A stretch of DNA of 64,000 bases from positions 271,318 through 335,317 of the forward strand of contig NZ_SNWW01000007.1 of the NCBI RefSeq assembly GCF_004362015.1. The letters are read 5' to 3'. Position numbers and translations under genes: made by a program. The DNA is from Flavobacterium chryseum. Its GTDB lineage: Bacteria > Bacteroidota > Bacteroidia > Flavobacteriales > Flavobacteriaceae. Positions 17,225-26,152 of this stretch are shown here, in pieces; within the stretch, counting starts at the first letter, position 1; each line of letters starts with the position of its first letter. Under the pieces are notes generated by a model. It did no database searches. It was not told the DNA's origin and saw only the letters and a program-made list of their open reading frames with translations.

Positions 17225-18073
17225 TTACATACCTGATTGAGTAACAGAAATCGTATTCATATTTCCTTTAGAAAATGCGATACTGCTATGTGATGCTCCG
17301 GTTTGAGTTACAGTTGCAGTGTTTTTGTTACCAATTTGCAATGTATTCTCTGTTAATTTAATTCCGTTTTGAGTAGCTGTTGCGCTGTTTTCATCTCCAT
17401 ATTGATAATGGTTTGAAACATTTTTATCAGCTGCGGAAGTACCACCTGGAGAAGTTTGAGTTTGCCAAGATTTGTTTTTTACACCACCTTGAGTAGCATA
17501 AGCAACATTGTTGTCTCCATTTTGTGTTTGTGTGGCTTCGTTGTTGTTGTGCGGAGCAAATGGCACAATAACAGCGTTAACATAACCTAACTGTGTAGCG
17601 TTAAAAGGAAGTCCTGTTGGTTTTTCATTTCCGGTTGTTCCCTGGTCAATGGTAGCCATGTTGCTTTTCCCGGTTTGAGTTTGAGTAGCTTTATCAAATC
17701 CGCCAAGTGCTGATGCAGGAGGAGCAATTTGATCTTGCCAGATAGTCGCTTTGTTTGAATCTCCGGTTTGAGTTTGGTACGCTTTGTTGTCGTGGTTACT
17801 TTGAGAAGCAAAAGCCGTGTTGCTGTTCCCTTTTTGTTTTACGTCGGCTGCATTGTTTTTAGCATTGTAAACTCCCGGCTGAATTCCCTGATACACTTCT
17901 GACTTGTTCGAATCTCCTAACTGATCAATTTTAGAATCGTTGGTTTGTCCATTTTGATTTACAATACCAGTGTCTGAACTACCAACCTGATTTACTGATG
18001 AAGTGTTACCCTGAGCGAAAGCCGCTGCTCCTACAAATAGCATCGCTGAGATGCTTAAAATTACTTTTTTCAT
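17225..18073 (-). CDS. csgA: Major curlin subunit, CsgA-like amyloid protein
   Basis: The 282-residue protein has a signal peptide (MKKVILSISAMLFVGAAAFAQ), then a low-complexity body rich in Q, N, G, T and A with about ten curlin repeats of the type Q-x-G-x-x-N-x-A-x-x-x-Q, for example QLGDSNKSEVYQ, QTGDSNKATIWQ, QTGKSNMATIDQ, QNGDNNVAYATQ, QYGDENSATATQ and QIGNKNTATVTQ. Such repeats stack as a beta-solenoid amyloid. E. coli CsgA has five repeats in 151 residues; this one is about twice as long and has spacer insertions with prolines (for example QIAPPASALGG), as is common in Bacteroidota. The product is the main extracellular fibre used in biofilm. It is the first gene of the operon. Confidence 0.93.
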   Translation of the reverse strand: MKKVILSISAMLFVGAAAFAQGNTSSVNQVGSSDTGIVNQNGQTNDSKIDQLGDSNKSEVYQGIQPGVYNAKNNAADVKQKGNSNTAFASQSNHDNKAYQTQTGDSNKATIWQDQIAPPASALGGFDKATQTQTGKSNMATIDQGTTGNEKPTGLPFNATQLGYVNAVIVPFAPHNNNEATQTQNGDNNVAYATQGGVKNKSWQTQTSPGGTSAADKNVSNHYQYGDENSATATQNGIKLTENTLQIGNKNTATVTQTGASHSSIAFSKGNMNTISVTQSGM

Positions 18074-18200
18074 AATAGATATATTTAATTGGTTATTAAT
18101 ACAACTTATTATGCAGGCTAAAATGTTTTTGGGGAAAAACCATAAAAGAATCTCTCATCATTTTGAAAATAATTTTCTGTTTATTTTCTCATTTCTGTTT

Positions 18201-18229
18201 CAAAATTAGAAAAGTTCCTGAAATACAAA
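18201..18229 (-). promoter_or_regulatory. Candidate curli operon promoter TTTG-N17-TAATTTTG
   Basis: Read on the minus strand, TTTG (18226-18229) and TAATTTTG (18201-18208) are 17 bases apart, matching the Flavobacterium consensus TTG-N17-23-TAnnTTTG. The implied leader is about 120 bases. The rest of the 394-base gap (18074-18467) holds no gene; no csgD-like regulator is adjacent. Confidence 0.5.
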
Positions 18230-18420
18230 TCAACTGCAAACATCTATTTTCCAACATTTTAACTTCTTTTCGATGAAATGTGAAACTATCTCGATGAACT
18301 ACTGTTTTTGATTTTTTTAAGCGTAAGAAATTAGCTACTTATTGTAATTTCTCTACAATTACTGCTAAACATTTGTTAAAACAATAGTCGAACACCCATT
18401 ATTTTAACATAATCACAAAA

Positions 18421-18447
18421 AAAGCCCGTCTTTTTGAGACGGGCTTT
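18421..18447 (-). terminator. Terminator of the type III glutamine synthetase gene
   Basis: A perfect 11-bp GC-rich stem (18421-18431 with 18437-18447, GCCCGTCT core) followed on the minus strand by TTTTTT. It lies 20 bases past the stop codon. Confidence 0.9.
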
Positions 18448-18467
18448 ACGTGAATATTACGAGAATG

Positions 18468-20657
18468 TTATTTTGTAAACAACAATTCTCTGTATTTGGT
18501 TAATGTCCAGCTTTCATCATCTACCAATAATTCTAATTTATCGCAGTGGTTACGAATATCTTCAAAATAAGGTTTTACTTTATTGCAATAAGCTTCTGCC
18601 ATTTTTTGGGCATCTGTTAATTGGTTTGCCGTTCTTCTTTCATTGGTCATAGCCAATACTTTAGAATTTATTCCTTCAATATGGCCTGAAATTTCTTTGA
18701 TTAAAACAATTTGTTCTTTAGCAATGGTTTCAAATTCTTTTCCGAAGATTTCTTTCAATCCTTTTACATTTTCGATTAAAGTATTTTGATAACGAATCGC
18801 TGTCGGGATTACATGGTTTCTTGCAATATCACCTAAAACTCTTCCTTCAATCTGAATTTTCTTGGTGTATTCTTCCAATTCAATTTCGTAGCGCGCTTCA
18901 GCTTCAACGTGATTTAAAATTCCAAGTTCATCGAATAAATCTAAAGCTTGTTTAGAAACTTTTGCTTTTATTGCTTCCGGCGTAGTTTTAAAATTGCTTA
19001 AACCTCTTTTAGCTGCTTCTTTTTCCCAGGCATCGCTATAACCGTCACCTTCAAAAAGTATTTTTTTAGATTGTTTAATGTATTCTCTTAAAACATTAAA
19101 GATGGCGTCATCTTTTTTCATGTCTTTAGAGTCGATTAAAGTATCAACTTCTATTTTAAAATCTTTCAATTGTTTTGCAACAATTGCGTTCAGCGTTGTC
19201 ATGGCATTCGAACAGTTTGCATTTGAACCAACGGCTCTAAACTCAAATTTATTTCCTGTAAAGGCAAAAGGCGAAGTTCTGTTTCTGTCTGTATTATCTA
19301 AAAGAACATCCGGAATTTTCCCAACTACATTCAGTTTTAAATCTGTTTTTTCTTCTGGAGATAATTTTCCTGTTGTTACACTTTCTAATTCTGATAAAAC
19401 CTTAGTTAACTGCGCTCCAATAAATACCGAAATAATTGCCGGAGGCGCCTCGTTTGCTCCTAATCTATGGTCGTTACTTGCTGTTGCGATAGAGGCTCTT
19501 AATAAAGTTTCGTAATCGTTTACGGCTTTTATCGTATTAATAAAGAACGTTAAAAACTGTAAATTACTCATTGGCGTTTTACTCGGACTCAATAAATTAA
19601 CTCCTGTATCTGTTGCCAACGACCAGTTATTGTGTTTTCCGGATCCGTTTACGCCTTTAAATGGTTTTTCGTGAAATAATACTTTAAAATCATGACGCTC
19701 TGCCACTCTTTGCATTACATCCATTAATAATGAATTATGATCTACAGCAAGATTGGTTTCTTCAAAAATAGGTGCCAATTCAAACTGATTTGGTGCTACT
19801 TCGTTATGACGTGTTTTTACCGGAATTCCAAGCAACATACATTCTTGTTCCAAATCTCTCATGTAGGTTAATGCACGAGTTGGAATTGATCCGAAATAAT
19901 GATCATCCAATTGTTGTCCTTTTGCAGACGTGTGTCCTAATAAAGTTCTTCCCGTCATCATTAAGTCGGGACGAGAATTTGCCAGCGCTTTGTCAATCAA
20001 AAAATATTCCTGTTCCCAGCCTAAAGTTGCGGTTACTTTTTTTACGTTTTTATCAAAATATTTACAAACTTCCGTCGCTGCCTCATCCATTGCTGATAAA
20101 GCTCTCAATAAAGGAATTTTATTATCTAAAGCTTCTCCTGTATACGCGATAAATACAGTCGGGATACATAAAGTTGTTCCGTAAATAAATGCCGGAGAAG
20201 TTGGGTCCCAGGCCGTGTAACCTCTTGCTTCGAACGTATTTCTGATTCCACCATTTGGGAAACTTGATGCATCCGGTTCTTGCTGAACTAATTGTGCTCC
20301 GCCAAATTTTTCTACAGGATCGCTTCCGTCATACGATGTTTCAAAAAAGGCATCATGTTTTTCTGCCGTTGTTCCTGTAAGTGGCTGAAACCAGTGTGTA
20401 TAATGTGTCACACCTTTGGCCAAAGCCCATTCTTTCATGCCCATGGCAATATAATCTGCCAGTTTTCTTTCAATTTTAGTTCCGTGCTGAATAGCGTCTC
20501 TCACTCCTTTTAAAGCATCTGAAGTTAAATATTGCTTCATGGCTTTCTCATTAAACACATTTGAACCAAAAATGTTAGATTTTCTATCAATTTCTTCAAA
20601 ATGTACCGGCTTTCTGGTAGAAGCTTCTTTTAAAGCTTGGAAACGTAATGTTGACAT
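18468..20657 (-). CDS. glnN: Glutamine synthetase type III
   Basis: The start at 20657 gives MSTLRFQALKEA and 729 residues, the known length of Bacteroides GlnN; the frame extends further upstream without an initiation context. Family features include the GSIII N terminus FNEKAMKQYLTSDALKGV, the YTHWFQPLTGTTAEKHD segment, the EVAPNQFELAPIFEE glutamate-binding stretch, HEKPFKGVNGSGKHNNWS, and GANEAPPAIISVFIGAQL. It makes glutamine from glutamate, ammonia and ATP as a dodecamer of an unusual fold. It is divergent from a second glutamine synthetase gene 429 bases away, so nitrogen control of the shared region is likely. Confidence 0.97.
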   Translation of the reverse strand: MSTLRFQALKEASTRKPVHFEEIDRKSNIFGSNVFNEKAMKQYLTSDALKGVRDAIQHGTKIERKLADYIAMGMKEWALAKGVTHYTHWFQPLTGTTAEKHDAFFETSYDGSDPVEKFGGAQLVQQEPDASSFPNGGIRNTFEARGYTAWDPTSPAFIYGTTLCIPTVFIAYTGEALDNKIPLLRALSAMDEAATEVCKYFDKNVKKVTATLGWEQEYFLIDKALANSRPDLMMTGRTLLGHTSAKGQQLDDHYFGSIPTRALTYMRDLEQECMLLGIPVKTRHNEVAPNQFELAPIFEETNLAVDHNSLLMDVMQRVAERHDFKVLFHEKPFKGVNGSGKHNNWSLATDTGVNLLSPSKTPMSNLQFLTFFINTIKAVNDYETLLRASIATASNDHRLGANEAPPAIISVFIGAQLTKVLSELESVTTGKLSPEEKTDLKLNVVGKIPDVLLDNTDRNRTSPFAFTGNKFEFRAVGSNANCSNAMTTLNAIVAKQLKDFKIEVDTLIDSKDMKKDDAIFNVLREYIKQSKKILFEGDGYSDAWEKEAAKRGLSNFKTTPEAIKAKVSKQALDLFDELGILNHVEAEARYEIELEEYTKKIQIEGRVLGDIARNHVIPTAIRYQNTLIENVKGLKEIFGKEFETIAKEQIVLIKEISGHIEGINSKVLAMTNERRTANQLTDAQKMAEAYCNKVKPYFEDIRNHCDKLELLVDDESWTLTKYRELLFTK

Positions 20658-21086
20658 GTATATAAATTTAAATATTCGTACTAATTTTCTATAAAAAAAG
20701 AGCAACAAATATAATCAATAAAACTGCCTGTTTGAAAGATAAACAAGAGAATTTAATACGATAATTTTGCAACAGAAGATGCTTTTTATAAAGAATAATG
20801 AATTTGATTTGAAGAAATATAACAAATTATAATACTATTCCTGATTAAATAAACAATTTTTCGCAATTGAATGGCAATGAAATTGAAAAAACAAAGCTAA
20901 TTTTTACGAATTTGACTCTTTACCCTATCAAAAATTGCTTATTTGAAAATATACCCCTTTTAAAATTGCGCTTATCTAAAAAATAATGATCGGTAAAACA
21001 AAATAGCCCCCTAATTTTTAGGACTAAAAAAATAAATCTATATTTGACCCAGCGAAAAAAAACAAAAAAAATAAATTTATATTATT
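20658..21086. promoter_or_regulatory. Shared divergent control region of the two glutamine synthetase genes
   Basis: This AT-rich region of 429 bases contains no gene. For the rightward gene a TATATTTG box (21039-21046) matches the -7 consensus and lies 40 bases before its ATG. It is preceded by a CCCCCTAATTTTTAGGAC stretch with a short CTAA/TTAG dyad, a possible operator. A leftward promoter was not assigned. Confidence 0.5.
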
Positions 21087-22100
21087 ATGGCTAAAATTAA
21101 GTTAGAGTACATTTGGTTAGATGGATATGAACCAACTCAAAATCTTAGAAGTAAAACTAAAGTTGAAGAACACGACAATTTCAAAGGAACATTAGAAGAA
21201 CTTGGAAACTGGTCATTTGATGGTTCATCAACAAAACAAGCCGAAGGTGGTTCATCTGACTGTTTGTTAGTTCCTGTTGCAATTTATCCAGATCCAACTC
21301 GCATCAACGGATATTTGGTTATGACAGAAGTTATGTATGCTGATGGTACGCCTCACGCTTCTAACGGTAGAGCTACTATTGATGATGATGGTGATTTCTG
21401 GTTTGGTTTCGAACAGGAATATTTTATCATGGATACTAAAACTTTATTGCCATTAGGTTTCCCTGTTGGAGGTTATCCTGCTCCACAAGGTATGTACTAC
21501 TGTTCTGTAGGTGGAAAAAACACACACGGAAGAAAATTAGTAGAAGAACATGCTGATTTATGTATCGCTGCCGGAATTAACTTTGAAGGTATTAACCAAG
21601 AGGTTGCTTGCGGACAATGGGAATTTCAATTATTCGCTAAAGGTGCTAAAAAAGCCGGAGACGAAATTTGGGTTGCCCGTTACTTATTAGATCGTTTGAC
21701 TGAAAAATATGGTTACTATATCGAATATCACCCAAAACCATTAGGAGATACAGACTGGAATGGTTCTGGAATGCATGCTAACTTCTCTAACGAAGTTTTA
21801 AGAACATGTGGAGATCAGGCAACTTACGAAAGAATTTGTGAGGCTTTCCGTCCTGTTACTGCTGAGCATATCGCAGTTTACGGAGCTTACAACGACCAAC
21901 GTTTAACTGGTAAACACGAAACTGCTTCTATTCACGATTTCTCTTATGGAGTTTCAGACAGAGGATGTTCTATCAGAATTCCTTTAATGACGGTTCAAAA
22001 AGGTTGGAAAGGTTGGTTAGAAGACAGAAGACCAGCATCTAACGGTGATCCATACAAAATTGCTGCGAGAATTATCAAAACTGTAAAATCAGCGCTATAA
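21087..22100 (+). CDS. Glutamine synthetase type II (eukaryotic-like, beta-Grasp)
   Basis: The 337-residue protein matches the short GSII class: IWLDGYEPTQNLRSKTK at the start, NWSFDGSSTKQAEGG, the FGFEQEYFI catalytic segment, NFEGINQEVACGQWEFQ, and GSGMHANFSNE with the conserved substrate-binding H-x-N. The end carries HETASIHDFSYGVSDRGCSIRIP. It performs the same reaction as the type III enzyme on the other side of the control region. It lacks the adenylylation loop of type I enzymes, so control is probably transcriptional or by feedback. A strong terminator follows. Confidence 0.95.
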   Translation: MAKIKLEYIWLDGYEPTQNLRSKTKVEEHDNFKGTLEELGNWSFDGSSTKQAEGGSSDCLLVPVAIYPDPTRINGYLVMTEVMYADGTPHASNGRATIDDDGDFWFGFEQEYFIMDTKTLLPLGFPVGGYPAPQGMYYCSVGGKNTHGRKLVEEHADLCIAAGINFEGINQEVACGQWEFQLFAKGAKKAGDEIWVARYLLDRLTEKYGYYIEYHPKPLGDTDWNGSGMHANFSNEVLRTCGDQATYERICEAFRPVTAEHIAVYGAYNDQRLTGKHETASIHDFSYGVSDRGCSIRIPLMTVQKGWKGWLEDRRPASNGDPYKIAARIIKTVKSAL

Positions 22101-22122
22101 TTCATAGTTCAAATTATACTCG

Positions 22123-22156
22123 AAAGTGCCATCTTAATTGATGGCACTTTTTTTTT
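22123..22156 (+). terminator. Terminator after the type II glutamine synthetase gene
   Basis: A perfect 11-bp stem AAAGTGCCATC/GATGGCACTTT (22123-22133 with 22140-22150), a 6-base loop and a long T run. Confidence 0.92.
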
Positions 22157-22188
22157 ATTATTAGTTCAAACAATTTTGACACAATCTT

Positions 22189-22286
22189 GTCATTTCGACG
22201 AAGGAGAAATCTTCGCAAGTAACTCTGCAACGAGAATCCAATCTTTGTCGAGCTTCTCATGAAGATTTCTCCTTCGTCGAAATGAC
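22189..22286. repeat. Palindromic repeat, family 1, intact copy
   Basis: A perfect 26-bp inverted repeat (22189-22214 with 22261-22286) encloses a 46-base loop. The loop word AACTCTGCAACGAGAATC is also found in the decayed copy at 40105. This is the best-preserved member in the window. Confidence 0.88.
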
Positions 22287-22420
22287 ATCAATTTAGAATA
22301 GATTCGCAAACCTTAATAATAATAAACGAAATGAACTCCATGCAAAATAACAGACTGAAATCTTAACTAAATTTGAAAGTAATTTTCTAATAATTAATTT
22401 TTAAGTTAAACTTCAAAACC

Positions 22421-22428
22421 TATCTTTG
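22421..22428 (+). promoter_or_regulatory. -7 box TATCTTTG for terC
   Basis: A perfect TAnnTTTG match 22 bases before the ATG at 22451. No TTG at the proper distance was seen upstream. Confidence 0.5.
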
Positions 22429-22450
22429 TAAATCATTAAAAAATTATATT

Positions 22451-23419
22451 ATGTTCGTCTGGATTTTATTTTTATTAGCCGTAGTACTTATTCTTGCTTT
22501 AGATTTAGGAGTTTTTAATAAAAACCCGCATATTATTAGTACCAAAGAAGCAAGCAAATGGACTCTAATTTGGGTATCATTATCTTTCTTGTTTTCAGGG
22601 GTAATTTACTGGCTTTACACTACAGACTATATTGCAAATCCGGATAAACTAAAACCTGCTGTAGCTTCTATGAAGTTTATCACGGGTTATTTAATCGAGT
22701 TGTCTTTAAGTGTTGACAATATTTTTGTGATCGCTATTATTTTTGCTTCTTTTAAAATACCTCAAAAATACCAACACCGTGTTTTGTTCTGGGGAATTTT
22801 AGGCGCTGTAATATTCCGTGGATTAATGATTTTCTTTGGAGTTATGCTGATCAATAAATTCTCGTGGACGACTTATGTATTTGGCGCTTTCTTGTTATTT
22901 ACCGCTATAAAAATGTTATTTTCAGGTGAAGATGAAGATTTTCAGCCTAAAGATTCTTTCGTATACAAAACCTTAGGAAAAATTATTCCGATTACTTCTG
23001 AAATGGATGGAGAGAAATTTTTCATTTTAACCGAAAAAGGAAAAAAAGCCGCTACTCCATTATTCGTTGCTTTAATCGTAATTGAAGTTATGGATGTTCT
23101 TTTTGCTGTAGACAGCGTTCCTGCGATTCTTGCAATTACCTCTGATCCGTTTTTAGTATTCAGTTCTAATATTTTTGCCATTCTAGGATTGCGTTCTATG
23201 TATTTCTTCCTGGCAAATATGCTGGCTAAATTCAGTTATTTAGAATATAGTTTAATTGCCATTTTAAGTTTCGTGGGATTAAAAATGTTACTTCACGAAT
23301 GGATTGTGGTTCCTGAATGGGCTTCTTTAGGATTTATTGCGCTTTCGCTTTTAGTGGGTATTCTGGTTTCTTTAAAATTTGGAGAAGAAAAAGAACTTAC
23401 TGATTCAGATATGGAATAG
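22451..23419 (+). CDS. TerC family integral membrane protein
   Basis: The 322-residue protein has about nine membrane segments and the TerC signature: LALDLGVFNK in the first helix, TGYLIELSLSVDNIFVIAIIF, and VIEVMDVLFAVDSVPAILAI with intramembrane acidic residues. The short GLRSMYFFLANML motif follows. TerC/Alx proteins are linked to tellurite resistance and, in better-studied cases, manganese export to metallate exported enzymes. Here a metal-export role at the inner membrane is the most reasonable inference. It is monocistronic, with its own promoter and terminator. Confidence 0.92.
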   Translation: MFVWILFLLAVVLILALDLGVFNKNPHIISTKEASKWTLIWVSLSFLFSGVIYWLYTTDYIANPDKLKPAVASMKFITGYLIELSLSVDNIFVIAIIFASFKIPQKYQHRVLFWGILGAVIFRGLMIFFGVMLINKFSWTTYVFGAFLLFTAIKMLFSGEDEDFQPKDSFVYKTLGKIIPITSEMDGEKFFILTEKGKKAATPLFVALIVIEVMDVLFAVDSVPAILAITSDPFLVFSSNIFAILGLRSMYFFLANMLAKFSYLEYSLIAILSFVGLKMLLHEWIVVPEWASLGFIALSLLVGILVSLKFGEEKELTDSDME

Positions 23420-23440
23420 TTTTTTGAAACATATAGGTAT

Positions 23441-23473
23441 AAAAAAAGGAAATCTTGCGATTTCCTTTTTTTA
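23441..23473. terminator. Bidirectional terminator between terC and the collagen-like lipoprotein gene
   Basis: A 14-bp stem (23441-23454 with 23459-23472) with a TTGC loop has A and T runs on both sides and serves the convergent genes from both directions. Confidence 0.9.
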
Positions 23474-23493
23474 TGCTTTAAACTAACTACTAA

Positions 23494-24015
23494 TTAATCT
23501 ATTTTCTTAACGTTACTGTCATCAATGTTGTATCTTTCAATAACAGCATTGTAATCTGAATAATCTGGTTTTGCTTTCTTAGCATTTACTCCATCATCAC
23601 CTAAAATAATTACAACTCTAAATGTTTTTCCCAATCTAAAACTACTAGGGAGCTGAGAATAATCAGCTAAACTACCTTTAATAAAAATTCTAAATTGATT
23701 ATACGAAAAAGTATAATTATACTGAGCAGTTTCTAGACCATTATTAAAATAATAAACTTGAGGTAATAATGCCCATGTATCAACTCCACCTGTACTAACT
23801 AATTCGTACACTAAAATGTTATCCCCGGAAAGCATAACTGGATTTAAGGGATAGGTCATAGAATAACCATTTGCTGCTGTAAAGTCAGGGCCAACTTCAA
23901 AAACTTCTGAATCTTGTGCATTATAACCATCCTGCCCTGGAGGTCCTTCTGGTCCTTCACAACCAGTAAATGCTAATAATCCAACAATTGCGAAAAGTGC
24001 GAATATCTTTTTCAT
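23494..24015 (-). CDS. Lipoprotein with short collagen-like segment
   Basis: The 173-residue protein has a lipoprotein signal (MKKIFALFAIVGLLAFTGC, Cys19) followed at once by GPEGPPGQDG (residues 21-30), three G-x-y triplets as in collagen. The rest is beta-rich with many aromatic residues (QVYYFNNGLETAQYNYTFSY, FRIFIKGSLADYS) and ends in a lysine- and aspartate-rich tail. Such proteins are common in Flavobacteria, often with a meaningless dehydrogenase name. The short triplet stretch probably acts as a flexible linker behind the lipid anchor. No function is known. Confidence 0.82.
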   Translation of the reverse strand: MKKIFALFAIVGLLAFTGCEGPEGPPGQDGYNAQDSEVFEVGPDFTAANGYSMTYPLNPVMLSGDNILVYELVSTGGVDTWALLPQVYYFNNGLETAQYNYTFSYNQFRIFIKGSLADYSQLPSSFRLGKTFRVVIILGDDGVNAKKAKPDYSDYNAVIERYNIDDSNVKKID

Positions 24016-24104
24016 TTTTTTTATTTTTTAAGGTTTATACATAAAGGTATCCCAAAAATTAAACCAAAAAAAATATTTCGGCACTTCTTTTCTTAAAAAT
24101 TTCT

Positions 24105-24974
24105 TTATTTTTTCGCAACCTGCTGATTTTTAAGCAGTATTTTGTTAAAAAATAATACATGATATGGCAATGAATTTTCCCAGTATTCCCAAGTATGAGA
24201 TCCCGGGCGTTCGGTGTAATCATGTTCTACCTTATTATAAACTAATCTTCGGTGAAGTTCTTTATTCGATTCTATTAAAAAATCATCAACACCGCAATCT
24301 ATAATTAAAGGAAGCTTGTTAGCCTTTATTTTATCCAGCATTCCCATAACGGCATATTGCGCGTACATTTCTGAGTTGTCGCTTTTGTCGCCAAAAACGG
24401 GCTGCATTAATTTGATAACTTGTGCCGAAGCTTCACGATTCAGCATCGAGCTCATATCTACTGCTCCACTCATACTTCCGGCGGCACAAAATAAGTCAGG
24501 ATGTTTGGCAGATAAATACAACGCACCGTGTCCTCCCATAGAAAGTCCGGTAATTACACGACCGTTTCTGTTGCTAATCGTTCTGTATGTTTTATCTACT
24601 TTCTGAATTACTTCCTGCGTTATAAAGGTCTCAAACTGACTTTCTTTATTTACCGGACTATCCAGATAAAAACTAAAGGTTTCGCCTTCAGGCATTACAA
24701 TGATAATATTATATTGATCTGATAAGGTTTGAACTAATTTTTTATTGGGTGTATTTTTTAACCAATCGCTAAAATGTCCGTAAGCGCCATGCAATAAATA
24801 CATTACCGGAAATGCTGATTTGCCTTTGGCATATGAATTTGGCAATACAACGGCGGCTTTGTAGGTTTTGCCCATGGCTGTACTGGCAACTTGCAAAGTA
24901 TCTACTTTTGCGGCGTAACTTATTGATGAAGCACACAATAAGACAGCAAATACTAGGGTTTTTAAATTTTTCAT
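24105..24974 (-). CDS. Secreted esterase of the esterase D/putative esterase family
   Basis: The 289-residue protein has a signal peptide (about residues 1-21, SISYA) and an alpha/beta-hydrolase fold. FPVMYLLHGAYGHFSDW carries the oxyanion-hole region and GLSMGGHG the nucleophile Ser145. DCGVDDFLIESN gives the acid and PGSHTWEYWENSLPYH the catalytic His. It resembles S-formylglutathione hydrolase-like and feruloyl esterase-like enzymes of this family. With a signal peptide, action on acetyl or feruloyl esters of sugars outside the cytoplasm is more likely than formaldehyde detoxification. It lies downstream of the AraC regulator in the same direction, but a hairpin separates them. Confidence 0.9.
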   Translation of the reverse strand: MKNLKTLVFAVLLCASSISYAAKVDTLQVASTAMGKTYKAAVVLPNSYAKGKSAFPVMYLLHGAYGHFSDWLKNTPNKKLVQTLSDQYNIIIVMPEGETFSFYLDSPVNKESQFETFITQEVIQKVDKTYRTISNRNGRVITGLSMGGHGALYLSAKHPDLFCAAGSMSGAVDMSSMLNREASAQVIKLMQPVFGDKSDNSEMYAQYAVMGMLDKIKANKLPLIIDCGVDDFLIESNKELHRRLVYNKVEHDYTERPGSHTWEYWENSLPYHVLFFNKILLKNQQVAKK

Positions 24975-25034
24975 ATTGATATTTCTTTTCTGATTAGGGA
25001 TTGTAAATATACCTTTTTCCGAATAATATATATG

Positions 25035-25067
25035 AAAAATCCGACTCGTTTTTCAAGGACTCGGATT
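25035..25067 (-). terminator. Likely terminator downstream of the AraC gene
   Basis: On the minus strand AATCCGA...TCGGATT is followed by TTTC. The short 7-bp stem makes this a moderate call. Confidence 0.5.
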
Positions 25068-25108
25068 GTTGTTCTTTTTTGCCAAAGATTGAAATGATTA
25101 AAAAAATG

Positions 25109-25185
25109 TTTGCCACGAATTGCACTAATTTCGCGACTCTATGCAAACTCTTTAATTAGTGTAAATTCGTCAAATTTGTGGCAAA
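25109..25185. repeat. GCCACGAATT-type inverted repeat
   Basis: TTTGCCACGAATTGCACTAA on the left (25109 onward) is mirrored by AATTAGTGTAAATTCGTCAA...TTTGTGGCAAA on the right (to 25185), with a small insertion in the right arm. A half copy stands at 6749-6767. Confidence 0.65.
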
Positions 25186-25199
25186 AACCTAAAAAATCA

Positions 25200-26072
25200 T
25201 TATTTAATAATAATCTTATGTTCGTTTCGGTATTGCGAAGCACTTTTACCTGTATATTGTTTAAAGGATTTACTAAAGTGACTGAAATTATTAAAACCAC
25301 TTTCGTAACAAACTTCATTTATAGAAATTGGTTTTTCGGCCAATAATTTTGAAGCGTGAACCAAACGATATTCGTTTACGAATTCTGTAAAAGTTTTATT
25401 GGATATTTTTTTGAAGTATCGGCAGAACGAAGGCGTTGTCATACTTACCAGACTCGAAACTTCATCTATTGCAATCGATTCCTGAAAATTATCTTTAACG
25501 TAATTAAAAACTACATTTATTCTATCGTTATCCTGTGTATTTAATTCTAATGAAAATCCATCGGCATTTAGAACTGTGTATTCTTCTGAAGATTCTAATT
25601 CATCTAAAACACTCAGCAGTGTCATCAAACGTTCAAACGGAAGTTGGTTTTCCATCATTTCAATTTTCTTCCCTACCCGGCTTTTCGTTTCTCCTCCAAA
25701 AGCAATTCCGCCTTTAGACTGACTCAAAATATTCTGAACCTTTCTCATTTCCGGAGCTGCAAAAAATTCATTCCCTAAAAACTCAGGTTTAATGTGAATT
25801 ACAGTTTCGTTTGTATTTCCCGTTTGTTCATTCGTAAAACCACAATGAGGCAAATTAGAACCTATCAAAATCAAACTACCATTCGTATAATAAGAAACAT
25901 GGCTTCCTATTTGTCTTTTTCCTGCGCCACCATTTATAAACACCAATTCAATTTCCGGATGATAATGCCACAAATGTGCTTTACTATTGGTCTTTTCGGC
26001 ATGCTTACTATAGGTAAAAGAACTTCCGTATGAGTTAGTTATCACTTCAAGAGCGGGGGCGATGTTCTTCAT
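25200..26072 (-). CDS. AraC family transcriptional regulator with cupin N-terminal domain
   Basis: The 290-residue protein has an N-terminal cupin-type sensor (WHYHPEIELVFINGGAGKRQI, SLILIGSNLPHCGF) and a C-terminal double helix-turn-helix (about 190-290: IAIDEVSSLVSMTTPSFCRYFKK, then the second HTH ending NNFSHFSKSFKQYTGKSASQ). This layout is usual for sugar- or small-ligand-responsive activators. A 19-bp motif 62 bases upstream of its start is repeated identically before three of the secreted paralog genes that follow to the right. Autoregulation and control of that family are therefore plausible. Confidence 0.92.
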   Translation of the reverse strand: MKNIAPALEVITNSYGSSFTYSKHAEKTNSKAHLWHYHPEIELVFINGGAGKRQIGSHVSYYTNGSLILIGSNLPHCGFTNEQTGNTNETVIHIKPEFLGNEFFAAPEMRKVQNILSQSKGGIAFGGETKSRVGKKIEMMENQLPFERLMTLLSVLDELESSEEYTVLNADGFSLELNTQDNDRINVVFNYVKDNFQESIAIDEVSSLVSMTTPSFCRYFKKISNKTFTEFVNEYRLVHASKLLAEKPISINEVCYESGFNNFSHFSKSFKQYTGKSASQYRNEHKIIIK

Positions 26073-26097
26073 GATGATAATCTTTAAATAATAATAG

Positions 26098-26105
26098 CAA
26101 ATTTA
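26098..26105 (-). promoter_or_regulatory. -7 box TAAATTTG of the AraC gene
   Basis: On the minus strand TAAATTTG matches TAnnTTTG, 25 bases before the start codon. The 19-bp motif (26134-26152) lies just upstream of where the -33 element would be. Confidence 0.5.
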
Positions 26106-26133
26106 ACAAAAATACCTAAAATAATTCATAATT

Positions 26134-26152
26134 TAACCTATAACGGTTTCGT
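26134..26152 (+). promoter_or_regulatory. Shared 19-bp motif, copy next to the AraC gene
   Basis: TAACCTATAACGGTTTCGT, identical to the copies at 26396, 27342 and 28166. To its right a weak promoter-like remnant (CTATTTAG at 26215-26222) has no gene, suggesting a relic unit. Confidence 0.7.

Noticed and set aside
19078..19515. Plus-strand frame of 145 codons inside glnN
   Set aside because: Antisense shadow of a strongly conserved enzyme gene.
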